A stretch of DNA of 64,000 bases from Macrocystis pyrifera (Eukaryota > Sar > Phaeophyceae > Laminariales > Laminariaceae). Below, one piece after another: positions 32,843-42,908 of the stretch. The notes under the pieces were generated by a model. The model saw only the letters and a list, made by a program, of their open reading frames with translations. It was not told the origin of the DNA and did no database searches. Every line of letters starts with the position of its first letter. Within the stretch, counting starts at the first letter, position 1. The DNA lies in NCBI GenBank assembly GCA_031763025.1, contig JASSKH010000006.1:12955979-13019978 (forward strand). The letters run 5' to 3'. A program made the translations under genes and the position numbers.

Positions 32843-35800
32843 GTGTGTGCATTCCTGACATACACATCTGGTACTGGTTCGTTGATACCCTGGTGCTCAA
32901 TACGATGCGATATTACGTGAAGTAGTGTCTATATACGACTACGACTTGCACTAGCTCCAACAAAACGGTTGGTCGTCCACGCTATTAATACTAACACATC
33001 ACGTCATGTTCGTTCCGAGAATTTCCCCAGGCGGTCGAGGTTGCGTGCCCTTGCTGCGAAGTGTTTCAATCATTATTCGTCGAAGCTGGATCAAAGGTCT
33101 GCACAGCCCTGCAACACTATCGAGAGACTGCAGATACAAGTTCTTTGACCTTTCGTCGAAATTGGTCAGCAGCCAGCACCGTCGTCATCAGCATCATAAC
33201 AGTTTTTTTTCTGCCATGCAATTGTATAAATTTTTGCACCGAAAACGACTACTTGTACCGCGTGCAGATGTCACATCCCCATCCTCGGAAATATTAAAAT
33301 CGTAGCCTATATTTCTCATAAACAACGGACAGAACGCACGAATATCGAGTAGTGCGGTCTGCGGAAATCTTCTCGGCGAGATTTTTCCGAAGCCAGCATC
33401 GTCGTTCTGCATGCGACACATGCTCACTTACATGCCATTGATAAGGTAGAGGCGCACTGATTTTTTTTTTATGAGGTATCTCAATGGAGGGACTCCAAGC
33501 TATCACTTCAATATGCCATGCAGACCCAAAACACGGATTTTATAGTTATAAAAAAAAAACGAACTTGTGATGGTTGATGAACAATACCATGGCCTATCAA
33601 CAGGTAATAGCGTTCCGACGATTTGGGGTTTGGGAGCCCCGTCATCCAGCGTAAAAAAACGAAACGCGTTCCGACGATTTTGGGATTTGGGCGCCCCGTC
33701 ATCCAGAAAGTGTCTTTAGACCAATAGTACTACCCTTACTTCGCAGCACGCGTCATTCTGCCTCCCCTTGTTCTGGATAAAAAGAACGGCTTTAAAAAAA
33801 AACATCATCCCAGGGTGTGTCTGTTATCCTGGCGCGTTGTACGGTAAATACCGGTTGCTTCCGTCGACGCGTGCTTGGCAGGGGTAGCACCTGAGTTTTC
33901 TGAGAATTTTCTGAGAATTTTCTGAGAATTTTATCAGGCTCCTCGCTTAAGGAGCTCGATACGCATCACCCGAAAAAACGTATCTTAAGAAAAAATGCAC
34001 CCTTAACCCGGAGGAGAATCCCGTGGACACTGCAGCAACAGACGAATGTGAATCCCACGATATTGAAGGGTAGTTGCTCAGCTGAGGAGTGGCATCAGTC
34101 ATCAGTGAGACACATTTTGGACATTTTGGACAAAAAGTGACACCTCTGTTGTAGCAGGCGTGCATTGACAATTACAAAGAAGATGAGTGCCCCCCCCCCC
34201 CCCCCCCCATCGGTTATGCACGGCAGCATCACCAGCTACTGCAAGCACCAGCTACTACGTACAGCCGTCGGATCTTGAACAGTATCAGCATCAGCAGCGC
34301 CTCCTATTTTTGTGAGCGCGCGCGACACGCGCATTGTTTTCGTTGGATCCGAATCATTCGTCAGCAGTACCCGGCATCAAGAATCAATCGTCGTCCTTCT
34401 TGCAAACGAGCGACGCATCAGATCGCATTCCTTCGTATTACTTGGAACATTGTATTCAGAACCAAGAAATGCATGTAACCATATAGGGAAATGTGTCATT
34501 TTTGGGTCCATCTTGAATTCTGATATGTCCCCGTAATACATGTGGTACCTGGTACCTGGCACCTGGTGATTGTCACTCGTGGACAAAGCTGGGGTAGGTA
34601 CAGAAAGGAGTTAGACTTCGTGCGTAGATAGGTCCCCTCTTAGTTTTGCTTTCCCTTGGTTTTCTTCTTTCGAAGAATGCTTCTGAGTAATCGACGTTGA
34701 AGCTACTGTAGTCCAAGAGGCTATTGTAGTCCAACAGTCTACGGTAGGCCAATAGTTTCGCATTTTTGTTACTGTTCCCCCTGCTTTTTCTTTTTTAAGG
34801 CAATGTTTCGGAGTGATTGACGTTGAAGCTACTGTAGTCCAATAGGCTATTGTAGCCCATTAGGCTATTGTAGTCCAATAGTCTTCTGTAGGCCAATATA
34901 TGTGTTTTTTTATAGTGTTTCATCTGGTTTTTCTTCTTCAGGGGAATGGTTCCGAGTGATCGACGTTGAAGCTACTGTAGCCCAGTAGGCGATTGTAGTC
35001 AAATAGTCTACTTACTGTAGGCCGATGGATTTGTTTTTTTGTCTTGGTTTCCCTTGGTTCTCTTCTTTCGGGGAATGTTTCCGAGTGACCAGTGTTTAAG
35101 CTCATGCTGCCTGCGCTTGTTCCGGATGAGCTTAAACGCAATCACGACTTGTTACTGTTACGGGGGTCCATAGTTAACGGGACCAAATTTTGTTAGTAAA
35201 AATAGGTAAATATATAGGTTTTTATGTATACCATAGGTCCTGTTAACTATGTACCCCCGTAATATTTCATTTTCCTTCCGACGATGTGCAGGGCATTATT
35301 CTTTCAAAATGTACCAAAAAAAACTGCAAAGGTATCTGGTTGGTATATTATTCTGCCCTTGGCGGGTGGTAGCACAGGCTTGCGCTGGTAGCGGTTAAAC
35401 TACCTCGCTGGTACCTAGAAAGTGCAGCAGATGATTGATGTCGAAAATACCCGCTTGCGGGCAAGAAAGGCAGAAGAAATTTCGAAGGGAGTGACGGGGG
35501 TGAGAGCGATGTGCGCGGGCGCAACCATATCCTAGATCAACTCATATCCACGACGACGGATATGTACCCTACGGGTCGTTGTACTTATCGACCAACAGCA
35601 ACGTTCCAAGCATCGTTCCTAAATGGTGGCGCATTGAATATGCACCAGACCGAAGTACGTGTAAGAACATCTCGCAGCATATTGCATTTACCTGAATATC
35701 CAAACTAAGGTACTCGGAAACTTGTACTCGTTTGTAGTGACTACACATCAAGCTCTACGTTCAATTACTGACTATTACGGGGGTCTCTAGTTAACAGGAC

Positions 35801-37560
35801 CTATGGCATACATAAAAACCTATATATTTAGGTATTTTTACTAACAATATTTGGTCCTGTTTACTATGGTCCCCCGTAATAGTTGCTGCACTGCAGTCGT
35901 ACTGAATATTTATCATGACAATAATAGGCTCTGCTATCGCCTATTTTTTTGCCAAAGCTGACACAATTAATCGAGAACCACCAAATCCATCGAATCAATC
36001 CACCCTTATTACTATTTTATTTCGGTCGGGCTGTGTGACCGACCGACCGACCGACCGACCGACCGACCCCCGTTGGCAGGACTAGCCGCCGCCGAAAAGG
36101 TCAAGAGGCACTTCGACCAGCGGTGGGACCCGAGCTGGCACGTCATCATCGGACGCAACTTCGGCTCTTTCGTAACGCACGAAACTACGTGAGACCTACT
36201 ACTACTATAGTAACATGATCTACAGCAGTCAGTAGCTCGGTATGGCGGATAGATCCCTGATCGAGGAAATTTGCGCGTGACCTAGACCTCTCTGGTCGGG
36301 CGGGATCTAATCTATGTGGCACGACTCTTGACAATATTTTATCCACAAAATGGGGTCTGCAATCTACTAAATGAGAGCTAGAGCGTGGCTCCCGGCGTTG
36401 CAGGCCTGGCTCGAGCTTATATCCCCCCCCCTTCAAAGAAGGTCTGCGTCGAAGGTTCACACGGTGGTGTTTTGTTTTTAGTCTGACCTTGAACTTCTGC
36501 ATTTACCTGTGCACACGAAAAGAAACGGGGCGATGCTGTTGGCGGTGTTCCCGGCATTGTTTTAGTTCCTATATTAGTATTGTTATTGTTGTTGTTATTG
36601 TTATTATTACTATTATTACTGTCATTATCATGTTTGCCACCGGACAGTTTGTTCCAAAAAAGTCTGAGGAACAAAAGCGCAGCAGCATCAAACGAAAAAT
36701 CAAAACCGACGTGACGCACATGAATCGACGACGTGTGGCCACGAGGGAAGAAAAAAAAGTGAACCCAGAATCTTGGGGCTCGTTTCTATGAGCAGGCGGC
36801 TTTCACCGCAGAGTCCTTGTACATGTGCACAAGGGCTCCGAGTGCAGTCGGTGGCCACCGTAGGTGATCGGCGCAGCTATTAATAGGACTTGCTGATCTG
36901 TGAGCACCGTCCGACTCAATCACATTATGAAATTCGTAGTACTTCAGTCCCGAGCAGGCCTGGCGAATCTTATTTTCGCACCCAGCTTTTGCTGAAATGC
37001 GAAATGGGTGTATCTTGGAGGAAGGGAGCTCGGCCGCCTCAAATGGGCGAGTTAGGTCAAACAACTTACCACCATTCAAACAGACCGAATATCGGCACCT
37101 TGCAAAGTCGACATCGCAGCGTCCGTTTGCTTTTGTTGTTAGTGTTGGGTTTTTTTTCGAGTGGGAGGCGTCTGCACTTGCCATCCCCCCCCCCTTAATA
37201 GGATGCAGCTCACCCTTCATGCGACTCGCCGGACACCTCACGGCGCTTCGCGCTTGGTGCAAGCAATGTCTGCCTGGTCGGTGAAAACCCGACATGCCCC
37301 GTCCCGGCATTGTGGGGATGCGAGGGTCTATGGTCATACGACTACGGCCATACATGAGATCGAGTACATCTCTCTTATCGAGTACACTCCCCCCCCCCCC
37401 CGATGCCACCGCCGCCGCCGCTGTACGTGGTGCGCACTGCACCTGATCAACACCCTATTACTACCTACCCGCGCGTTTTTTTTTTTGTTCTGGTGCTTGC
37501 AGGTGCTTCTTGTACTTTTACTTGGCAGATAAAGCGATCATGATTTACAAGGCTGGGTGA
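32701..37560 (+). CDS. Dynein light chain, LC8 family
   Basis: Three plus-strand exons join in phase: 32701-32842, 36080-36188 and 37503-37560, giving 102 residues and ending at TGA. LC8 light chains dimerise, hold dynein intermediate chains together in cytoplasmic and axonemal motors, and also bind other partners. The family pattern is clear: KVKMPTDMRDDMLRDAIETS (first helices), then KVKRHFDQRWDPSWHVIIGR, then NFGSFVTHET, then CFLYFYLADKAIMIYKAG (last strand). Canonical LC8 has about 90 residues; this one has a longer N terminus (MGEMVPEWAQMW), as in axonemal paralogues, and WHVIIGRNFGSFVTHE is intact. The start is the ATG at 32701, but an earlier exon is possible. Introns of 3.2 and 1.3 kb hold MITEs and tandem repeats. 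It implies a lineage with motile cilia or dynein transport. Confidence 0.93.
33340..33430 (+). repeat. Family F dispersed repeat (partial)
   Basis: GAACGCACGAATATCGAGT and TCTTCTCGGCGAGATTTTTCC match the order seen at 29405 and 59085. Confidence 0.4.
34640..35140 (+). repeat. Four-copy tandem repeat (~135 bases)
   Basis: Each unit has a TTTCTTCTTTCGGGGAATG-type leader, then CGAGTGATCGACGTTGAAGC, then CTACTGTAGTCCAATAGGC steps. The last copy is followed by CTTAAACGC, an inverted end. It lies within dynein light chain intron 1; related copies are near 17500 and 18150. Confidence 0.7.
35155..35265. mobile_element. Family A MITE
   Basis: GTTACGGGGGTCCATAGTTA and GTTAACTATGTACCCCCGTA. It lies in dynein light chain intron 1, just after the tandem repeat. 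Confidence 0.85.
35772..35882. mobile_element. Family A MITE
   Basis: CTATTACGGGGGTCTCTAGT to ACTATGGTCCCCCGTAATAG. The left arm belongs to the AACAGGACC subfamily and the right arm to the TTTACTATGG subfamily, so it is a mosaic copy. Confidence 0.85.
36028..36070 (+). repeat. (GACC)n microsatellite at a splice acceptor
   Basis: About eight GACC units end roughly ten bases before the acceptor of dynein light chain exon 2. The array occupies the position of the pyrimidine tract. Confidence 0.85.
36080..36188 (+). CDS. Dynein light chain gene, exon 2
   Basis: Acceptor GTTGGCAG directly after a (GACC)n microsatellite; donor CTAC/GTGAGA. It encodes AAAEKVKRHFDQRWDPSWHV and GRNFGSFVTHET, the LC8 signature. 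An in-frame TGA follows immediately in the intron. Confidence 0.92.
36190..36365. repeat. Family C GATC-rich repeat (partial)
   Basis: ACATGATCTACAGCAGTCAG, then GCGGATAGATCCCTGATCGA, with a degenerate remainder. Confidence 0.45.
36786..37150 (-). CDS. Possible two-exon cysteine-rich gene fragment, antisense in LC8 intron 2
   Basis: A minus-strand stretch reads NGRCDVDFARCRYSVCLNG up to a strong donor (GGTG/GTAAGT). It would join in phase to an open stretch after acceptor CGCATTTCAG that reads AGCENKIRQACSGLKYYEFH and ends in TGA at 36786. The cysteine spacing is suggestive of a secreted domain, but no family is recognised and the first exon lacks a good acceptor. It may be chance. Confidence 0.3.
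37190..37400 (-). repeat. Family E repeat (inverted orientation)
   Basis: Read on the minus strand: a G-run, ATGTATGGCCGTAGTCGTATGA in slightly varied form, then the AGACCCTCGCATC and GGCGAGTCGCATGAAGGGTG blocks, ending in GGATGCAGC-type sequence. C-runs flank both ends on the plus strand. It lies in dynein light chain intron 2. Confidence 0.7.
37503..37560 (+). CDS. Dynein light chain gene, exon 3 (terminal)
   Basis: The acceptor TGGTGCTTGCAG is preceded by a T-rich tract. It encodes CFLYFYLADKAIMIYKAG and the stop, completing the last beta strand of LC8. Confidence 0.92.
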
Positions 37561-37754
37561 CAAGACGGACAGGGCCGCATGCCACAGCAGAGCATGCAAT
37601 GCGGCCGTCGATGAATACCCTGTTAATAGGTCCTCTTGCCTTCCAGAAACATGAGGATCGTTCGTTAAAACATTGAGGTACAAACTGTCTCTCTATATTT
37701 AGGTACATCGTGGTATCAAATGATATTTTAATACGAAACCGGTCGTGTTGAGCG

Positions 37755-38258
37755 CGTCAAGGCCTTCCTCAATATACCAGCTTCAGTATAGGGGGCGGTC
37801 AGTCAAGGGGTAGGGTTCTTGGGGGCGGGTCAAGGCCTCCCTTACTATACTAGCTATAGTACAGGCGGCAGTCAGTCAAGCGGTCCGGTCTTTTCGGGGC
37901 TCGTCAAAGCCTCTCTTACTTTACTGGCTCTAGCATAGGCGGCGGTGGTCAGTCAAGGGATCCGGTCTTTTTCATCGCGTCAAGGCCCCCCTTAATAAGC
38001 TAGCTATAGTATTGGCAACGGTCAGTCACGCGATCCGGTCTTGGTGGGGGCGCGTCAAGGCCTACGTTTTTGTACTGGTCTTGGTATAGGGGTGGTCAGT
38101 CAAATGATCCGGTCTTTTCGGTTCCGTCAAGGCCTCCCTTAATATGCTGTATTTAGTATAGGCGGCGGTCAGTCAAGGGGTCCGATTTTTGTGTGCGCGT
38201 CAAGGCCTCCCATAACATACTGGTTTCAGTCTAGAGGGAGGTCAGTCAAGCGGTAAAA
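37755..38258 (+). repeat. Seven-copy minisatellite (~72 bases)
   Basis: Units begin GTCAAGGCCTCCCTTA, then a TAGCTATAGTATAGG-type step, then CGGCGGTCAGTCAAG and a GGTCCGGTCTT-type end. Copies start near 37758, 37829, 37903, 37978, 38053, 38127 and 38198. Located just downstream of the dynein light chain gene. Confidence 0.8.
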
Positions 38259-38682
38259 CCGCGGTCTACTAGCATGTCTAATCGCGAATGGCTGCGGCGG
38301 TACCGGCTATCTTTCAACCAATCTGCTCCGCGCCAGTGAAACAAAAAGTGGCTCGCTCAACTAGAAGGGGCGTTACGAGAGGTGTACGTCAGTGTTCCTA
38401 AAACATATATCCGCGGTTCCCCAGGTATTGAAACAAAGCGGGTAGATTAACGCACGGCCGTCTATGGTACCGTTACGTCCCAAAGATGCCGTCGTTCGGA
38501 AGGGGGGGGAATGCCATCAGGATTACCCCCGGCAGGGTATTCGACGGACCGTTTGAGGCGTTCTACGATGGAGGTTCACCGTAATTTTTCTGGGGCTCCT
38601 ATGTCCCCCCAAGGTAATCTGTGGAATTCAAAGGGGGGACAACCATGTGAATACGGCTGACAGATGCTTGGGATGTGTGGGG

Positions 38683-39360
38683 GGCGCACCCTCAATACTT
38701 AGATACAGACATCTCACGAACTGTGGTACTGCTCTACTCATCCTTCAACTGCCGCCCGGTATGGACGCCGTGGTGGCCCAGAAAGATGTTTTCTCCAAAT
38801 GTGACACCTCTGTCTTAGAACGCCTCTTTTCCCCCTATAGTTCTGTAGGAAGCACATTCATTGAGTCTGCACGCGCGACTACACGCCAGTTTTGCGTCGT
38901 TTGTCTGGGAGGAGCACAGACATCCCACGAACTGTGGTACTGCTCTACTCATCCTTCAACTGCCGCCAGGTATGGACGCCGTGGTGGCCCAGACAGATGG
39001 CTCCCCCAAATGTGATACCTCTATCTTAGAACGCCTCTTTTACCCCTATAGTTCTGTAGTAAGCACATTCACTGAGTCTGCACGCGCGCCCACACGCCAG
39101 TTTTGCGTCCACTCGTACTTTGTCTGGGAGGAGCACAGACATCCCACGAACTGTGGTACTGCTCTACTCATCCTTCAACTGCCGCCAGGTATGGACGCCG
39201 TGGTGGCCCAGAAAGATGTTTTCTCCAATGTGATACCTCTATCTTAGAACGCCTCTTTTACCCCTAGAGTTCTGTAGGAAGCACATTCACTGAGTCTAAA
39301 CGCGCGCCCACACGCCAGTTTTGCGTCCACTCGTACTTTGTCTGAGAGGAGCACACGAAG
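38683..39360 (+). repeat. Three-copy tandem repeat (~215 bases)
   Basis: Units share ACAGACATCCCACGAACTG, TATGGACGCCGTGGTGGCCC, TTAGAACGCCTCTTTT and CACGCCAGTTTTGCGTC. Starts are near 38704, 38915 and 39137, with part of a fourth. Frames stay open across units (122 and 128 codons) but shift phase between copies, so I do not call a gene. Confidence 0.75.
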
Positions 39361-39390
39361 CAAAGGGGTGTCAGGCGGATCGACCCGCAA

Positions 39391-39489
39391 CTATTACGGG
39401 GGACCATAGTAAATAGGACCTACGGTACATACAAAAACCTATATATTCACCTATTTTTACTAACAAAATTTGGTCCCCCGTCTCGTAAT
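39391..39489. mobile_element. Family A MITE (right arm deleted)
   Basis: A normal left arm CTATTACGGGGGACCATAGT, then the core. The right end is TTTGGTCCCCCGTCTCGTAAT, with the ACTATGG part missing. Confidence 0.75.
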
Positions 39490-39670
39490 TGACATTCACA
39501 TGGCGTCTCGGCGGAGGTCTCGTGTCCGCGTAATTTTCGTATGATTTGTACCTGTACCCTATGCTGCTGCTGCTGCTTGCTGCTGCTGAACTTGCTGCAC
39601 CAACGTAATCGCAGGCGCTTCGTACTGTCGACAAACTCGATCGACTGCTGCTCAACTAATTGTTTAGTAT

Positions 39671-39780
39671 CTATTTACGGGGGTAGATAGTTAATAGGAC
39701 CTATGGTATACATAAAAATCTATATATTTACCCATTTTTACTAACAAAATTTGGTCCCGTTAACTATGGACCCCCGTAAT
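39671..39780. mobile_element. Family A MITE
   Basis: CTATTTACGGGGGTAGATAG to CTATGGACCCCCGTAAT. About 180 bases from the previous copy. Confidence 0.8.
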
Positions 39781-40384
39781 ATATGTACAGGAAGTATACA
39801 GTACGGACGCCGAGCGTCTCGCACGTAGTACTTTGTAGTGCTGCTTGCTGCTGTATACGAACCAGAGTAATGCGTTGCTGGGCCGGATGGCGGATGGCAA
39901 TGCTTGTTTTCTCGTGTTTGCAGCGTTTTCTTTCTCTTTACTCAAAAGTGTTATTTTTTAATGCACCCCCGGGCAGTACTGTCGCACTAACAGTCTCGAG
40001 TTGCACACCGGTACGCCCTTAGCCATTACGGGCATGCGCGGAGCCGCAGGCGGGCGTCAGCCCGCCGCGGCGAAGCCCCCCTTGTATATTATATATATAT
40101 ATCACGGGTCGAGAATTTCCTGGCTGCGTAAAAGTCACGAGAAACCAGTCTTCTACTGCTGCAGTGGTCAAGAACGCCGATCTGTATTCCCCTGCTCGTA
40201 ATGACAAGTCATTCCGCGGGCTATTCACATCGGGGTGGACTACTTTACCTTGAAGCGAAGCTGGGAATAATGGACGACATTTAAGCTGGAAGGTCGAATT
40301 AATAATCTAAAAAAGCGGAGATTCGGGGTCGTCTCCAGACGAGGGAATCAGCTATACAGAGGCAAGACCCTTCGAAAACTATTT

Positions 40385-40565
40385 TACACGTCGGATAGAT
40401 AGGTCATCTACAGATAGATCGTCTAGATCATAGCCTGCCGTTATGAGATGATGCGCAGGATCTTGTATAGTGCATGTCCAACCAAGGAAATTCGTGCTAC
40501 GATCACGCAGATTACCCGGCTCCCACGATTAATAGGCAACAAGAGCTACAGCAGATCATACCTAA
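40385..40565 (-). repeat. Family C GATC-rich repeat (inverted, partial)
   Basis: GATAGGTCATCTACAGATAG, GCCTGCCGTTATGAG and GCAGATTACCCGGCTCCCAC are the reverse order of the plus-oriented copies. Confidence 0.6.
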
Positions 40566-41009
40566 TACATATCGATAATTTCTCTTGTGTGACTGTTCTA
40601 GATTATGAACTGTGAATCAACGAGTCGTCCGATGTGTGAGCTACAGTCGTTTACACTACGTGTAGTAGTATTCACCGAGTGGTCGGGGGAAGTTTTCTGA
40701 AAGTTTCTCGGAATTCTGCGGTCACTCACACTGTGACTTGGAAAATCCTGGTCCGCAGGGTCGGAAGAATATATAAAATACGAAAACGGCGCAGCCTCGT
40801 TGCTCGCACCACTCTTGGGCCACTTTGGGTTCCGGCTGGTTAGGTTCAGGCTTAGGGTTAGGGTTAGAGCTAGGAGTTGCCTTGAGTCTACGCCCGTGCC
40901 TTGATTCCACCAGGAAGTTTTTCCTAGCACGCGAACCCCTGGAAAATCCTACCGGACACTCCGATAAAATTCTGCTTTTGCATCGATTTCCAAGAAAATG
41001 AAACACGAT

Positions 41010-41310
41010 CTATGGGTCAAGGCGAAAGTCACATAGTAGGAGGCCTCGTTTACTTCGCCCACGCCCATTTCTTCTCCATTGTTTCATGTTAAGGAGATGC
41101 TGCACAAGGGGAAACCCGAGAAATGCCCTCTGGTACTTGGTCGACAACGAGCGGTGGTGGTTGTATATCGCTGCCGTGTCCCCCCGAGGTAAATGTGACC
41201 AACAACACAACCGAAACGAATGAATATAAGATCAGAAAGCACCCCACCAAGAACAGGCTCGCCACCCACCAGACAAACAAGGATTTCCCCTACCTAAGAA
41301 TAAGACAGGG
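41010..41310 (-). other. Hydrophobic open stretch after a strong acceptor-like site
   Basis: On the minus strand, TTTCCCTGTCTTATTCTTAG is an excellent acceptor. It is followed by frames encoding hydrophobic stretches (GEPVLGGVLSDLIFIRFG or FLVGCFLILYSFVSVVLLV). No donor or neighbour fixes the frame, so I do not call an exon. Confidence 0.25.
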
Positions 41311-41639
41311 AAAAAAAAAAATCAAATCAAAGCACAACTCAACACAACACAACACCGCACAGCAAATTACATTCGAAGCAGCTGCAACGCAGCAGTTCCC
41401 GGTATGAATATATACCATAGACAGGTTATACCTATTATTAACAAGTTATACGACATACTACTACGGCCACCGGCTTAGTTCTGTTTCACACACACAGACA
41501 GTCGGCCTGGTACCTTGCTACCCTGTCGGCCGTCTCCTTCCTGCTTTTGTCAGCCGCGGTTTCCCTAAACCGTTGCCCCTCCCTCCCCACTACCTTGGAC
41601 GCCACCCATTAACGGATGCGCGGCGCTTCCTACTTAATT

Positions 41640-41970
41640 TCGCCTCATCCTCGTGCCAACTGGTCATGAACCGCTCGGTTGCTTTGAAGACCCCTCGGTA
41701 ACACTTGCCCGCTAAATTTGCTGCAATGGGCCACATCGTGGTCACAACTCCAGACACCAACGGGGAGTGTTCCGTGTGGACCCCTCGGTTGCTCCAAACA
41801 TTTGCGCCAAGTCTTCGATTTTCCGCCCGGTGTCGGGGTCCTCCCCACCGGCCATCGTCACGAACATCACCCGACTGGGGACGAGTAGTTGCCTCTTGTT
41901 ATGCCGCACCCCACCTCCCGTAAACAGAGTAATCTTTTGCGGATGGTCGTTTTGGTGCTCTCGCATCGCG
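41640..41970 (-). pseudogene. Possible retroelement-like ORF fragment
   Basis: A 74-codon minus-strand frame with RHNKRQLLVPSRVMFVTM and GGEDPDTGRKIEDLAQMFG is continued in another frame with a CSHDVAHCSKF stretch. The coding-like composition with a frame change suggests a decayed element or gene. Family not recognised. Confidence 0.3.
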
Positions 41971-42716
41971 TCTTCTTAATTCTTGAGGGCCTTCGCGCAC
42001 GAGAGGGTTGTATGGTCGGTACGTTGTTGGCGCTGGAAGCCAATTACTCTAAAGGAGGACTTGGTGATGCGACGTTCGGAGCTTGACGAGCAAGTGTTTC
42101 GCACTGGGGGTCACGTCACACACCGGTATGCAACATTATGTAACAGGTACACAGGTACGTATCAGGGTTGCTCTCTCTCTTCTTGGTCAGGCCGCGTTAT
42201 CTGTTCACCTGTTTCATGGTAAATATTGGCTTTGTGATCTTATTGTGATGCGTATAGCGTGCAGGTCCTGAGGAAGCTCCAAACGCAGTGGCGTCACTGG
42301 CATGGTGCAGTGATGTATAGCACCTCCGACCCACAACATCGGCAGTCCTGTGATTCCGTGGCCATGGGTGATGTCCGTGGTCATGGTGTGGATCGACGGT
42401 GCACGCCGCACGCGAACGATGCGACGCGGCGTAATTAATGAACTTGAATAGAACGAACGCTTGTGATTGGCCCCAAGTAGGATGCTGATTGTCCCGCATC
42501 CCGCATCCCACATCCCACACCACCACGCCAGCTCCCACAGCAGTCCCACCAGTCCCCCACGCTGTCAGCCAATAGAATAGCCTATCGCCCACACCACACC
42601 ACAGGCCACAGACCACAGGGCAAGCATCGAGGCATTATTTCCTGTTCCTCCCTCCCATAGCAGCCTGGCGGTATGCCATACGAAGGTCTGCTTGAACAAT
42701 TGAGTAAGTATTTCAG

Positions 42717-42908
42717 CGGTGTGCCAAGAAAATGACTGCACCAGAGGCATCATACGCTGCGGCCGCTTCTCGCTGGGCTGCAAGCCTGGGAGGCAAGGAG
42801 GAGGGTGACGGTCGACGCCCTGGCAAGGGCACGTGCAAGGCGGTGTGGCATGAAGAGCTCGCCGTTTTCGAGGTGCTGCAGCCCCGAGGAGATTCCCTGA
42901 AGTCCATG
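42717..42908 (+). CDS. SEN54: SEN54 exon 1 (first detected)
   Basis: 64 codons from acceptor AAGTATTTCAG; donor TCCATG/GTGAGC. Translation may instead begin at the ATG at 42732 (MTAPEASYAAAASRWAASLG). Contains the WHEELAVFEV signature. Confidence 0.85.

Noticed and set aside
37755..38258. CRISPR-like regular repeat array
   Set aside because: The repeats are contiguous diverged units without unique spacers, in a eukaryotic context, so this is a minisatellite.
40850..40868. TTAGGGTTAGGG, telomere-like
   Set aside because: Only about two and a half units, so too short for an interstitial telomere claim.
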